Shown: positions 1-9,019 of the stretch, piece after piece | How positions within the stretch are numbered: position 1 is the first letter of the stretch | Layout of the letters: each line of letters opens with the position of its first letter | Source: Clostridia bacterium | GTDB taxonomy: Bacteria; Bacillota; Clostridia; Oscillospirales; Acutalibacteraceae | Assembly: GCA_017516745.1 (NCBI GenBank) | Contig: JAFXBF010000004.1 | Span: 216,060-280,059, forward strand | Reading direction: 5' to 3' | Length of the DNA stretch: 64,000 bases | The notes under the pieces: model-generated | The model's input: only the letters and a program-made list of their open reading frames with translations | What the model was told of the DNA's origin: nothing | The model's database searches: none | Made by a program: the position numbers and the translations under genes

Positions 1-1
1 C

Positions 2-2737
2 AAGGATACCTTCAACGCAGGCGATGTTCTCAACATCGAGCTTGAATCCGCCGTCAACTCAATGGAATTCTGCGATGCCGCAATGGACGGCGCAAAAAGT
101 ATGGAGTACACCTTCTCCACAGCCTATGTCTGGGTTGCGGATGAGGCTTGCGAAGGCTACTGGTACGACCTTGAGGTTGCTTTCCAGGCGCTTGAATTCA
201 TCAAGGATGAGCATATTTATTCCCTCGTTTATTCCGCAATAGACGACAGCTTACATATTGTCGATTACGATTTTGACGAGCCTGAGGTACGCAAATCCAT
301 TGCCGAGGCACGCAAACTCTACCTTGAAAAGCTCGCAAAAATCCCGTGGTCAGCAACCTCAAAGGTTATCTTCACGGGTCACAGCCACATTGACGTTGCG
401 TGGCTGTGGAGAATTCAGGAGAGTATCCGCAAGAGTGCAAGAACCTTCTCCAACGTTGTAACTCTTATGGATAAGTACCCCGAAATGACCTTCGGTCAGA
501 GCCAGGCCGTGCTTTACGATATGGTAAAGAAGCACTACCCCGAGCTTTACGAAATGATTAAGGAAAAGGTTGCCAACAACCAGTGGGATATCTGCGGTAA
601 CGTATGGGTCGAGGCTGACACAAACGTGGCTTCCGGTGAGGCACTTATCCGTCAGGTGCTCTACGGTACGGAGTTCTTCAAGAACGAATTCGGCAAGGTT
701 TCCAAGACCTACTGGCTGCCCGACTGCTTCGGCTTTACCTGGGCGTTGCCGCAGATTATCAAGCGCTGCGGTATGACAAACTTCATCACCTCAAAGCTTT
801 CCTATAACGATACAAACAAGTTCCCGTTCAATATGTTCCGTTGGCAGGGTAACGACGGCACACAGGTTATGGCTCACATGATGCACCCCGGCTACAACGG
901 TGTATTCTCTGTCAGCGAGCTTATGACCTCCGACCGTGAGTGTAACAACAAGGAGCAGCTTGACACCGCCATGCAGATGTACGGCTACGGCGACGGTGGC
1001 GGCGGCCCCACAAACTGGATGCTCGAAAGAGGCAAGCGTTTGCAGAACTTCCCCGGCCTTCCGCAGGCACACATAGGCCACGTTGACGATTTCTTTGCTA
1101 TCACGGCAGAAAAGAAGGAAGAGCTCCCCGTCTGGAACGGCGAAATGTATTACGAAAACCACAGAGGTACATTCACAAGCCAGCACTTTGTAAAGAAGAA
1201 CAACCGCCGTGGCGAATACGCAATCGAGCGTAACGAAATGCTTAACGTTCTTGCAGAAAAGCTCTGCGGCGTTGCATATCAGAAGGAAAAAATCGAAACT
1301 GCGTGGAAGTGCCTTCTCACAAACCAGTTTCACGATATTCTCCCCGGTACTTCAATTCACGAGGTATTTGAGGATTGCAAGAAGGAATATGCTCTTCTTC
1401 GCAAGATGAACAGAGAGCTCAAGAACGAGCTTCTCAACGCTCTTAACGCAACAGTCAAGACAGAAGGTGACAGCATTATCTGCTGGAATCTTGTAAGCGT
1501 TGAAAACGCTATGCCCGTCAAGCTCAATGTTGAGTCTGATAAACTCGTTCCTCTCGGCAAGGACGGCAAGGCTCTGCCCTGCGTATTTGAGAAGAAGGAA
1601 AACGGCTACCTTCTCACCTTTACTCCCGATGAGCCTCTGCCTGCCTTCGGCTGCAAGGTATTTGCACTGGGCGAAAATACGGCAGATTACGATGCTGTTA
1701 CAGCAACCGCAACCGTGCTTGAAAACAGCAAAATCAAGGCTGTATTCGACGAAAACGGCGTAATCACAAGCATTTATGACAAGGTTAACGACAGAGAATC
1801 TCTTGACGGCAAGGGTAACCTGCTCACGGTTTCGCTTGACAAGTGTATTCACGAAACTGCGTGGAACCTTGAAATCAACTACAAGAAAAAGGTATGGACA
1901 CTTGACGAGGCTGAGAGCATCAAGGTGCTTGAATCCAACGCACAGCGTGGCGTAATCGAAATCGTCCGCAAGTTCCACAAGTCCGCAATCACACAGAAGA
2001 TTATCCTCAACCGTGACAGCGATATGCTTCTTTTCGACACAACGGTTGACTGGCACGAGAGCGACAAGGTGCTTAAGGCAGAGTTCAATGTTGCAATCAT
2101 TGACACAGAGGCTACCTACAACATTGCTCACGGTGCAATCAAACGCCCGACACACTGGAACACAAGCTTCGACTACACCCGTTTCGAGGTTGCCGCACAC
2201 AAGTGGGCAGACCTTTCCGAGGGCGGCTACGGCGTCAGCCTTCTCAACGACTGCAAGTACGGCTATGATATCCACAATTCCCGTATGAGACTTACTCTTA
2301 TGCGTGCACCGACCTGCCCCGACAGAACAGGCGACCACGGCATCAGCACCTTTGTTTACGCCTACTATCCGCATAAGAACGGCTGGCAGGATGCCGAAAC
2401 AGTCAAGAACGGTCTTTGTCTCAATGTTCCTCCCGTTGCAAGAGTTGCAGGCAAGCAGGATGGCGCAATCGAAAGCGGCAGCAGCTTCCTCACCGTTGAG
2501 GGCGGCAGTTTCACCGTTGATTGTATCAAGAACGCACAGGACGGCAGAGGCATCATCATCCGTATTGCCGAGGAAGAACGCCGCAGAGGCAAGGGCAAGG
2601 TTACCTGGAAGCTCGGCGGTAAAACCGTTACCGAGTGTAATATGATTGAAGAGGACGAAACCCCCGTAGCTTTCGACGGCGAAACCTTCGAGTTCACATA
2701 TAAGCCGTTTGAAGTAAAGACATTCAGAATTTATTAA
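2..2737 (+). CDS. Alpha-mannosidase, GH38 family (5' end missing)
   Basis: Zinc-dependent retaining alpha-mannosidase that removes alpha-linked mannose from oligosaccharides. The frame is open from the first bases, so the true start lies before the window; 911 residues are visible. GH38 signatures appear in order: the zinc motif GHSHIDVAWLW (about visible residue 126), WVEADTN with the nucleophile Asp (about 201), LPDCFGFTWALPQ (about 240), and NQFHDILPGT with further zinc ligands (about 440), followed by the long beta-sandwich C-terminal half. The visible length nearly fills a complete GH38 protein (about 1000 residues). No membrane segment is seen, so a cytoplasmic enzyme for imported oligosaccharides is likely. 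A strong terminator follows the stop codon directly. Family assignment is secure; the exact linkage specificity is not. Confidence 0.95.
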   Translation, partial: KDTFNAGDVLNIELESAVNSMEFCDAAMDGAKSMEYTFSTAYVWVADEACEGYWYDLEVAFQALEFIKDEHIYSLVYSAIDDSLHIVDYDFDEPEVRKSIAEARKLYLEKLAKIPWSATSKVIFTGHSHIDVAWLWRIQESIRKSARTFSNVVTLMDKYPEMTFGQSQAVLYDMVKKHYPELYEMIKEKVANNQWDICGNVWVEADTNVASGEALIRQVLYGTEFFKNEFGKVSKTYWLPDCFGFTWALPQIIKRCGMTNFITSKLSYNDTNKFPFNMFRWQGNDGTQVMAHMMHPGYNGVFSVSELMTSDRECNNKEQLDTAMQMYGYGDGGGGPTNWMLERGKRLQNFPGLPQAHIGHVDDFFAITAEKKEELPVWNGEMYYENHRGTFTSQHFVKKNNRRGEYAIERNEMLNVLAEKLCGVAYQKEKIETAWKCLLTNQFHDILPGTSIHEVFEDCKKEYALLRKMNRELKNELLNALNATVKTEGDSIICWNLVSVENAMPVKLNVESDKLVPLGKDGKALPCVFEKKENGYLLTFTPDEPLPAFGCKVFALGENTADYDAVTATATVLENSKIKAVFDENGVITSIYDKVNDRESLDGKGNLLTVSLDKCIHETAWNLEINYKKKVWTLDEAESIKVLESNAQRGVIEIVRKFHKSAITQKIILNRDSDMLLFDTTVDWHESDKVLKAEFNVAIIDTEATYNIAHGAIKRPTHWNTSFDYTRFEVAAHKWADLSEGGYGVSLLNDCKYGYDIHNSRMRLTLMRAPTCPDRTGDHGISTFVYAYYPHKNGWQDAETVKNGLCLNVPPVARVAGKQDGAIESGSSFLTVEGGSFTVDCIKNAQDGRGIIIRIAEEERRRGKGKVTWKLGGKTVTECNMIEEDETPVAFDGETFEFTYKPFEVKTFRIY

Positions 2738-2743
2738 TCGATA

Positions 2744-2790
2744 AAAAATCCCAATCATTTTTGTGATTATCAAAATTGATTGGGATTTTT
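2744..2790 (+). terminator. Rho-independent terminator of the mannosidase gene
   Basis: A perfect 14-base inverted repeat, aaaaatcccaatca at 2744-2757 and its complement at 2777-2790, ends in five T residues just after the mannosidase stop. The A/T-flanked stem could work in either direction, but only the plus-strand gene ends here. Confidence 0.85.
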
Positions 2791-2791
2791 C

Positions 2792-2867
2792 AAGAAGAAT
2801 TAACGATTTATTAATTTTGTTGTTAATTCTTCTTGAAGAACAGTTCAAACTCTAATAAAATCGTTAA
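2792..2867. repeat. Nested inverted repeats upstream of the AlbA_2 gene
   Basis: A perfect 13-base inverted repeat (aagaagaattaac at 2792-2804, complement at 2822-2834) overlaps a second, 11-base one (attaacgattt at 2799-2809, complement at 2857-2867). The two arms compete for the same bases, so alternative hairpins or a compound operator are possible. There is no T-run typical of a terminator. The pair lies about 45 bases upstream of the next gene's promoter. Confidence 0.5.
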
Positions 2868-2912
2868 TCATTAAATGAAATCAGTTCAAGATTTAACAAA
2901 AGATATTAATTC

Positions 2913-2941
2913 TTGACTTTTTAATTAATTTTGCGTATAAT
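2913..2941 (+). promoter_or_regulatory. Sigma-A-type promoter for the AlbA_2 gene
   Basis: TTGACT (2913-2918) and TATAAT (2936-2941) are separated by 17 bases, near-consensus for the vegetative sigma factor. The start codon follows about 30 bases downstream, after an AGGAG ribosome binding site. Confidence 0.8.
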
Positions 2942-2971
2942 AAGAACAATAATTCATAGGAGAAAATGTTA

Positions 2972-4399
2972 ATGCAAGCAGAAACTCTTGAAAAAATTGT
3001 TATAAACACGAAAGCGCTGAAAGCCGAAACACAGACTATTGAATTGAAATCTGCAACGCATGGCTGTCCCACAAGATTGTTTGATACTCTTTCATCCTTC
3101 TCCAATCAAGATGAAGGCGGCATTATTATTTTTGGTGTTGACGAAGCAGATAATTACGCAATTAAAGGTGTATATGATGCGCAGGATCTTCAAAAGAGAG
3201 TAACTGAGCAGTGTAAGCAAATGGAGCCGTCTGTTCGTGCTTTGTTTACTGTATGTGAGATTGACGGAAATACCGTTGTTTCTGCCGAAATTCCCGGAGT
3301 AGATATTTCCGAACGACCTGTCTTTTATAAAGGTGTAGGCAGAATTAAAGGTTCTTATGTTCGTGTTGGTGAATCTGATGAGCTGATGAGTGAGTATGAG
3401 ATATACAGCTATGAGGCGTTTCGTAAGAGAACCCGTGATGACATTCGCATTGTTGAGAATGCTAAACTCAATATGATTGATAAAAAGCGAATGAATGATT
3501 ATCTTGCTGCAGTTAAAAGCGAGCGAAAGAATCTTGCGGATAATGTTTCCGAAGAAGAAATTATGGAACTGATGGGTATTACGAATGATGGTGCACCGAC
3601 TCTTGCAGGATTGATGACTTTTTCAAAATATCCTCAAGCCTACTTCCCACAGCTCTGTATTACCGCAGTTTCTCTGCCCGGAACTGAACAAGGAACAGTT
3701 GGTGATGATGGGGAACGTTTTATAGATAACAAACGAATTACCGGTGCAATTCCCGATATGCTTGAAGAAGCGGTTGAGTTTGTCCGAAAAAACAGCCGAA
3801 CAAAAACGATTATAAATGAAAACGGAATCCGTGCAGATAAGCCTGAATATCCGATAAAAGCTGTTCGAGAAGCAATTCTCAATGCGTTGGTGCATCGGGA
3901 TTATAGCGTTCACACAGAAAATGTTCCTATTCGCATAGAAATGTATCGTGATCGTATGGAAATTATCAATAGTGGAGGGCTATACGGGAAAATCTCCATA
4001 GATGCGCTCGGTAAGGTTAGACCCGAAACAAGAAATGCTGCACTGGCAAATATACTTGAACTTTTGAATGTAACCGAAAACAGATACTCCGGCATTCCTA
4101 CTATGCGCAGTGAATTTGCAAATGCAGGACTTCCTGCACCGTTATTTTCGGTTGTGCACGGAGAATTTAAGGTTGTTATGAAGAATGGCTTATTTGCAAC
4201 AGAAGCCAAAGCCGCAGATTCTTTGACAGAGTTTTGCACTATACCACGAACAAGAGCAGAAATTGTCACTTTCGTGGGTAAGTCAAAAAATTATGTGATG
4301 TCCCAGATTGTTGCTCCGCTTGTCGAAAGCGGAAAATTAAAAATGACTATGCCTGATAAACCTAAAAGTTCAAATCAAAGGTTTGTAAAGGCAGAGTAA
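2972..4399 (+). CDS. AlbA_2/Schlafen-type putative ATP-binding transcriptional regulator
   Basis: A 475-residue member of the RecG-like regulator family COG2865. The N-terminal 130 residues form an AlbA_2 (divergent Alba, Schlafen-like) domain, seen in ETQTIELKSA and in GGIIIFGVDE. The middle holds a GHKL/HATPase_c_4-like region, with AVREAILNALVHRDYS carrying the conserved N and H, followed by IEMYRDRMEIINSG. The C-terminal 60 residues look like a winged helix. Two start codons, 2966 and 2972, are in frame; 2972 lies nine bases after AGGAG and is preferred over 2966, which is only three bases away. It is a single-gene unit with its own promoter and terminator. Such proteins are common near accessory loci; the target is unknown. 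Confidence 0.8.
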   Translation: MQAETLEKIVINTKALKAETQTIELKSATHGCPTRLFDTLSSFSNQDEGGIIIFGVDEADNYAIKGVYDAQDLQKRVTEQCKQMEPSVRALFTVCEIDGNTVVSAEIPGVDISERPVFYKGVGRIKGSYVRVGESDELMSEYEIYSYEAFRKRTRDDIRIVENAKLNMIDKKRMNDYLAAVKSERKNLADNVSEEEIMELMGITNDGAPTLAGLMTFSKYPQAYFPQLCITAVSLPGTEQGTVGDDGERFIDNKRITGAIPDMLEEAVEFVRKNSRTKTIINENGIRADKPEYPIKAVREAILNALVHRDYSVHTENVPIRIEMYRDRMEIINSGGLYGKISIDALGKVRPETRNAALANILELLNVTENRYSGIPTMRSEFANAGLPAPLFSVVHGEFKVVMKNGLFATEAKAADSLTEFCTIPRTRAEIVTFVGKSKNYVMSQIVAPLVESGKLKMTMPDKPKSSNQRFVKAE

Positions 4400-4422
4400 T
4401 TTTATAGTTGGATGAATAAAGC

Positions 4423-4465
4423 AAACCCCTTGACCGACAGTTTTTACTGAAAGTCAAGGGGTTTT
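4423..4465. terminator. Bidirectional terminator between convergent genes
   Basis: A 12-base perfect stem (aaaccccttgac at 4423-4434, complement at 4453-4464) is flanked by A and T runs on the two sides. It serves the plus-strand AlbA_2 gene and the minus-strand permease operon, whose last stop codon lies 13 bases away. Confidence 0.85.
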
Positions 4466-4477
4466 GTTTATATGCTT

Positions 4478-5848
4478 TTATTTAAGTGCTTTCTTTTCCT
4501 TCGAGAATATCATACCGAAGGCCATGACTACTGCGAAGATGATGAGGTAGCCGATAACGAATTTCTGGTGAGAAAATACAGTTGCAACCATCATAAAGCA
4601 GCAGCCGATAATGGCTATTGCGGGTGCAAGGAAGCGCTTTGAAATGCCTGCATCCTTGATTTTGAAGAGCATCATAAAGAAAATCGGGATATAGAGAGCG
4701 TAGCTTGTAACGATGGGAAGCTCCGTCGGGTCAAAGGCGAAGATACCCCAGCTTGAGCCGAAGGAGGAAAACTGTGAGCAGTAGAAGAATACGAGCCACA
4801 CAATGCACATCAGAAGGCCGAGCGTAGCGGAGCTGGGAGCCATATTTGTTGCCTTGTCAACCTGTGCGAAAACGTAAGGCTTGGGGCCTTCGTTACGGGC
4901 TGCAAGTGCGTACATACCTCTTGAGCAGGCAAGGGTCAGGCCGTTGAGTGTGCCGAAGCAGGAAATTACAACGAAAACGAAAACTGCCGTTCCGCCGATT
5001 TTGCCGAATACAGCCTCGAAGGCAAGCCTTGCGCCTGTTTCGCCGCCCTGCATCATTTCGGCGTTGGTGATGCCGCCTGCAAGACCTACATAGTAGAGAA
5101 TGTAGACGATAATAACTGCAAGTGAGCCGAAAACGAGTGCACGGGGAAGGTTTTTCTTTGCGTCCTTAAGCTCTGCGTTGATTGTTGTTGCAACAATCCA
5201 GCCGTCGTAGGCAAAGGCTGTTGCACATATTGCGGTGAAGAGGGCAGGGCCTGTCTGTACTTCGTTGACAATTGTCGTGAAGTTTTCAACCGTGTAGCCC
5301 TTTGTCAGACCGTAAATTGTGCCGACAATAGCCATAAGGAAAAGGGGAATGAGCTTGATTATAGTTGTGGAAACCTGCACCTTACCTGCAATAATGGGGG
5401 AAAGCAGGTTGATTGCAAAGCTGAATATCAGGTAAAATGCGGCAACGGTCATACAAAGACCGCCCGTGATATCCGCCCGGTCGTTGAACAAGAGCACGCA
5501 GGTGTAGCGTGCGGTTACCCAAGCGAGCGCCATAGTCAAGCAGGGGTAGTAGATAATCGAGGTGAACCAGCCGATAAAGTAGGCGTACTTCTTGCCGACA
5601 AGTGATTCTGCGTAGTCAACAAGACCGTTGACCTTTTCAATTCTGTTTGCAAGGATTGAAAAAGCGTATGCGCAGGCAAGCATAATCAGACCGCCTGCTA
5701 TCCACGCAAGGATACCGAGCTTGAGGTTACCGCCTGTTGCGGAAAGGATTTTTTCTGCCTTGAAGAAAACACCGCTGCCGATTACGACACCCGTAACCAT
5801 TGCGATGGCGGTCATAAGACCGTACTTTTTTTTCATTGTTGTTGCCAT
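4478..5848 (-). CDS. APC superfamily amino acid permease
   Basis: A 456-residue integral membrane protein with about twelve hydrophobic segments, the usual size for the amino acid-polyamine-organocation superfamily. The first helix carries TGVVIGSGVFF, the unwound GSG motif that contacts the amino and carboxyl groups of the substrate in LeuT-fold carriers. The substrate cannot be told from sequence; a LAT-like or general amino acid exchanger is plausible. The ATG has a GGAG seven bases upstream. It is the last gene of the rimP-ribF operon, 30 bases after ribF, probably carried by read-through and not linked to ribF in function. Confidence 0.85.
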   Translation of the reverse strand: MATTMKKKYGLMTAIAMVTGVVIGSGVFFKAEKILSATGGNLKLGILAWIAGGLIMLACAYAFSILANRIEKVNGLVDYAESLVGKKYAYFIGWFTSIIYYPCLTMALAWVTARYTCVLLFNDRADITGGLCMTVAAFYLIFSFAINLLSPIIAGKVQVSTTIIKLIPLFLMAIVGTIYGLTKGYTVENFTTIVNEVQTGPALFTAICATAFAYDGWIVATTINAELKDAKKNLPRALVFGSLAVIIVYILYYVGLAGGITNAEMMQGGETGARLAFEAVFGKIGGTAVFVFVVISCFGTLNGLTLACSRGMYALAARNEGPKPYVFAQVDKATNMAPSSATLGLLMCIVWLVFFYCSQFSSFGSSWGIFAFDPTELPIVTSYALYIPIFFMMLFKIKDAGISKRFLAPAIAIIGCCFMMVATVFSHQKFVIGYLIIFAVVMAFGMIFSKEKKALK

Positions 5849-5878
5849 ATTATCACTCCGTTTTATTTGGTTTGGAGA

Positions 5879-6736
5879 TTATGCTTTGTCTTTGCTCAAT
5901 TGCTCTTTGAGCTCGTCAAGCGAGGAGAATTTTCTTTCGCCTCGTTTGTAGGAAAGAAGCCTGACCTCTATAGTTTTGCCGTAGAGGTCGCCGTTGTAAT
6001 CAATAATGTGTGTTTCGCTGCGCTGCTCGTCGTTTTCAAAGGACGGGCGGCGGCCGATATTTGTAACCGAGCGCAGCCATTTTCCGTCAATTTCAGCTTC
6101 GGACGAGTAAACGCCGTATTTCGGGACTATGAGCTCTTCGGGGAAAAGCTGATTAATCGTAGGACAGTCAAGCAGTCTGCCGATTTTGTCGCCGTGCACA
6201 ACCCGGAGCGTATAGCCGAAGGCTCTGCCGAGCATGGCGTTTGCTTTTTCAATTTCGCCGTTTTCGAGTGCGCTTCTGATTCTTGTCGAGCTTATGGGTA
6301 AGCCCTCGTATTCCACCGCCTCACTTGCGCAAAAGGCAATGCCTTCTGCCTTGCAAAGGCTTTCAAGCAGGGTGCTGTCGCCTCTGCCGTCCTTGCCGAA
6401 ACGGTAGTTGAAGCCGCAGCTTAAGGCGCCTGCGTTGAGCTTTTTAATTATTATATCCTCAAAAAAGCGCTCAGGCTCATAATCTTTAATTTTAAGAAAA
6501 TCAATTTTAACAACCTCGACGCCCATTTCACTGAGCAGCTTTTCCTTTTCGCTGTCGGTGATAAGTGCCTTGTGCGGTGTAAAGCCCTCCACATTGCAGG
6601 GCAAGGGGTCAAGCAGCAGCACGCAGGGCTTAAACCCATGCCGTGACATTGCGGCCGCATTTTCGATTACGGCGGTGTGTCCCTTGTGAAGGCCGTCAAA
6701 ATTGCCTAAGGCAACAGCCCTTTTAATTTCAGCCAT
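5879..6736 (-). CDS. ribF: Bifunctional riboflavin kinase / FAD synthetase
   Basis: Converts riboflavin to FMN (C-terminal kinase domain) and FMN to FAD (N-terminal adenylyltransferase domain). The 285 residues are slightly shorter than the usual 305-315. The N-terminal half shows ALGNFDGLHKGH (residues 9-20), the nucleotidyltransferase HxGH-type motif, and the SSTRIRSAL motif. The kinase half shows GRLLDCPTINQ with the conserved PT-x-N, KYGVY, and a C-terminal GERKFSSLDEL helix. It lies between truB and the permease in the standard Firmicutes order. No FMN riboswitch precedes it, so its expression probably follows the housekeeping operon. Confidence 0.95.
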   Translation of the reverse strand: MAEIKRAVALGNFDGLHKGHTAVIENAAAMSRHGFKPCVLLLDPLPCNVEGFTPHKALITDSEKEKLLSEMGVEVVKIDFLKIKDYEPERFFEDIIIKKLNAGALSCGFNYRFGKDGRGDSTLLESLCKAEGIAFCASEAVEYEGLPISSTRIRSALENGEIEKANAMLGRAFGYTLRVVHGDKIGRLLDCPTINQLFPEELIVPKYGVYSSEAEIDGKWLRSVTNIGRRPSFENDEQRSETHIIDYNGDLYGKTIEVRLLSYKRGERKFSSLDELKEQLSKDKA

Positions 6737-6791
6737 ATTTTATACCTTAAAAGAATAATAGTATAAGTCAGTTAGGATTATTTTTGCCATC

Positions 6792-7652
6792 CTATATATA
6801 AAGCCGTTTTACCCAGAGCATACCGTCTTCTTTGACTTCGCCGAGTCCGAGAAAGGTGCTGTCGGGTGAATATACCTTGTAAAGACCTGCTTCGGTTTTG
6901 GGCTTTAGCCGCTTGGTGTCAAGCTCGCCGCCGTTGCGAAAACGCTTTGCCTGGGCCTCGCTTACCGTAACAGCGGGGTAGGGCAGAAGCGTGTCAAGCT
7001 TTACAACGTCGCTTTCCGTAAGCTCCTCAAGCGTTTTGCATCGGCTTATTTCAACACCGTGCGCCATAATTCTGCGCAGTGAGCAGAGTGCCGCACCGCA
7101 GCCTAAGCTTTCGCCGATGTCGCTTGCCAGGGTGCGCACGTAAGTGCCTGCGGAGCACTTTACCTCAAAGGAAAATTCCTGCTTTTCCTCGTCTGCCCCC
7201 GTCATTTCAAGTGAATAAATGTTCACTTTTCTGCCTTCGCGCTCAACCTCAATACCCTGGCGGGCAAGCTCGTAGAGCTTTTTACCGTCTTTTTTTATTG
7301 CCGAGTACATAGGCGGAATCTGCTCGGTTTCGCCGAGGAAGGAAAGCATAGCCGCCTTGAATTCTTCGGCGGTAACGTGACTTTCTTTTTCGGTGAGCAC
7401 CTCACCGTCTGTATCAAGCGTGTCGGTTGTGATTCCGAGCCTTACAGTTGCGCTGTACGCCTTGTCGTGCGAGGGGAGAAAGTCGATGAATCTCGTTGCA
7501 CCGCCCAGCATAACCACAAGCACACCCGTTGCCATGGGGTCAAGCGTGCCCGTGTGACCGGACTTTTTGGCGCCCAGCACTCTTTTTACTCTGTTAGCCG
7601 CAACAAAGGAGGTAAGTCCCTGCGGCTTGTCGAGAAAAACTACGCCCGTCAT
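6792..7652 (-). CDS. truB: tRNA pseudouridine-55 synthase TruB
   Basis: Isomerises U55 in the T-loop of tRNAs to pseudouridine. The 286 residues fit the short Firmicutes form. The catalytic motif HTGTLDPMATGVL gives Asp38 as the nucleophile. SATVRLGITTDTLD, IPPMYSAIKKDGKKLYELAR and SAGTYVRTLASDIGE are the other family blocks, and a small PUA-like domain closes the C-terminus. Its start overlaps the end of nrnA by four bases (ATGA type), so translation is coupled. This order (rbfA, nrnA, truB, ribF) is classic for Clostridia. Confidence 0.96.
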   Translation of the reverse strand: MTGVVFLDKPQGLTSFVAANRVKRVLGAKKSGHTGTLDPMATGVLVVMLGGATRFIDFLPSHDKAYSATVRLGITTDTLDTDGEVLTEKESHVTAEEFKAAMLSFLGETEQIPPMYSAIKKDGKKLYELARQGIEVEREGRKVNIYSLEMTGADEEKQEFSFEVKCSAGTYVRTLASDIGESLGCGAALCSLRRIMAHGVEISRCKTLEELTESDVVKLDTLLPYPAVTVSEAQAKRFRNGGELDTKRLKPKTEAGLYKVYSPDSTFLGLGEVKEDGMLWVKRLYI

Positions 7653-8590
7653 AAGGCCTCACCGATAACCTTAAGAAGCTTGCTCTTTGCCTCTTCAAGC
7701 GTGAAGGGGAGTGAGCAGCCGGAAGCGTTGCGGTGGCCGCCGCCGCCGAGCTTTGAGCAGATAGCCGAAGCGTCAACGGGGTCGTGAGTGCGCACGGAGG
7801 CCTTGTATTCGCCGTTTCTGCGCTCGCGGATTGTAACGCCTACCTTGACGCCCTCAACCTGTCTCGGCAGTGCGGCAATGCCCTCGCACTCGTTTTCGCT
7901 TGAGCCGCTTTTGTCAAACATATCCTGCGTTATTGTGATTATCGCGCACCTGCCGTCAAAATGAAACTCCATTGATTCAAGAGCCATTTTTTCAAGTACG
8001 GCATAGGTTTTTGACTTGGTCTCAAACATAGCCACGTTGATTTTTGCCGCATTTGCGCCGTAGCCCATAAGCTGTGCCGCTATTAAGTGCGTTTTGGGTG
8101 TAACGTTAGCGTAGCGGAAACAGCCTGTGTCGGTTGAAATGCCGGTAAAAAGCCTGTCTGCAATATCGGCGTTCATTTCTATGCCGAGCAGCTCAACAAG
8201 CTCCGCAACTATTTCAGCCGCCGCGGCTGCGCCGGAATCGACATAGCTGAGCTTAGCAAAAAGTCTGTTTGCACCGTGGTGGTCTATGCACAAATCCACA
8301 CGCTCGCCGTACCTTGCCTTCATATCCTCGCCCATAAGCGTTACATCGGCAATGTCAACGGCAACAACCGTCTGCTCTTCAAAATCCTGCTTTTCCACGT
8401 CAAGAAAACGGAATTTTGCAGGAAGCTCCTCGTTGTTGATTACGTTTGCCTTTTTGCCCATTGAGCGCAGTGCAAGGCAAAGCCCGAAGCCCGAGCCGAG
8501 AGTATCGCCGTCGGGGTGAGCGTGAGTGATGATTGTGTAATTGTCGTGTTCTTTTAAGAAAGATGCAGCATCGTTAAGATTTATAATCAT
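7649..8590 (-). CDS. nrnA: DHH-family oligoribonuclease / pAp phosphatase NrnA
   Basis: A DHH/DHHA1 phosphoesterase that degrades very short RNA oligomers and 3'-phosphoadenosine 5'-phosphate, using two manganese ions. From the start chosen here the protein has 313 residues, typical of NrnA. Visible motifs are HAHPDGDTLGSG near the N-terminus, VAVDIAD, the name-giving DHHGAN, and the C-terminal DHHA1 glycine motif GGGGHRNASGCSLP. An upstream in-frame start would add 20 residues that overlap rbfA. ATG at 8590 is preferred because AGGAG lies ten bases upstream and the homologous N-terminus begins here. Confidence 0.92.
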   Translation of the reverse strand: MIINLNDAASFLKEHDNYTIITHAHPDGDTLGSGFGLCLALRSMGKKANVINNEELPAKFRFLDVEKQDFEEQTVVAVDIADVTLMGEDMKARYGERVDLCIDHHGANRLFAKLSYVDSGAAAAAEIVAELVELLGIEMNADIADRLFTGISTDTGCFRYANVTPKTHLIAAQLMGYGANAAKINVAMFETKSKTYAVLEKMALESMEFHFDGRCAIITITQDMFDKSGSSENECEGIAALPRQVEGVKVGVTIRERRNGEYKASVRTHDPVDASAICSKLGGGGHRNASGCSLPFTLEEAKSKLLKVIGEAL

Positions 8591-8615
8591 CGGAAGCTGT
8601 CTCCTTTGCTTATTA

Positions 8616-8966
8616 TTATTCCGTGCCGAGGTCTTTAAGCATTTTTGCAATGCTCATACCGTGTTCGATTGAGTCATCGGCAAGGAAGCGGATTTCGGGA
8701 GTCTTTCTCAGGCGGAGTGCCTGACCTACCTCGCGGCGGATATAGCCTGCCGCATTTTTAAGTCCTTTTACCGCTTCCTGTGCGGCTTCGAGACCTTCCA
8801 TTGCGCTGATGTAAGCCTTGGCATAGGAAAGGTCGCCCGAAACCTCAACCCTCACCACGGTGAGAAGCTTGCCCTGAACACGGGGGTCCTTGATTTCGTC
8901 ACGGATGATTGCGATTATTTCACGCTTGATATCCTCCGCAACTCTGTCTGTTTTGTAACCTGCCAT
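8616..8966 (-). CDS. rbfA: 30S ribosome-binding factor A
   Basis: A small KH-like protein that binds late 30S precursors and helps mature the 5' end of 16S rRNA. From this start it has 116 residues, the usual size. The family pattern is clear: DRVAEDIKREIIAIIRDEIKDPR, then the VEVSGDLSYAKAYIS block and LRLRKTPEIRFLADDSIEHG. A GTG at 8996 would add ten residues. Neither start has a strong ribosome binding site; the ATG is chosen because known RbfA proteins begin just before the RV-E-I-K block. The gene sits between infB and nrnA as expected. Confidence 0.88.
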   Translation of the reverse strand: MAGYKTDRVAEDIKREIIAIIRDEIKDPRVQGKLLTVVRVEVSGDLSYAKAYISAMEGLEAAQEAVKGLKNAAGYIRREVGQALRLRKTPEIRFLADDSIEHGMSIAKMLKDLGTE

Positions 8967-9019
8967 TATTTTCAGCGCATAAGGACTGTTTTGCACAGCC
9001 CTTACGCTTAACCTTTCAA

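Noticed and set aside
1352-2848. A 498-codon open frame on the minus strand across the mannosidase gene
   Set aside because: Antisense shadow of a strongly codon-biased gene; no ribosome binding site and no family match, while the plus strand is a clear GH38 enzyme.
5849-5878. FMN riboswitch near ribF
   Set aside because: No leader of sufficient length or RFN-type conservation exists before ribF or the permease.
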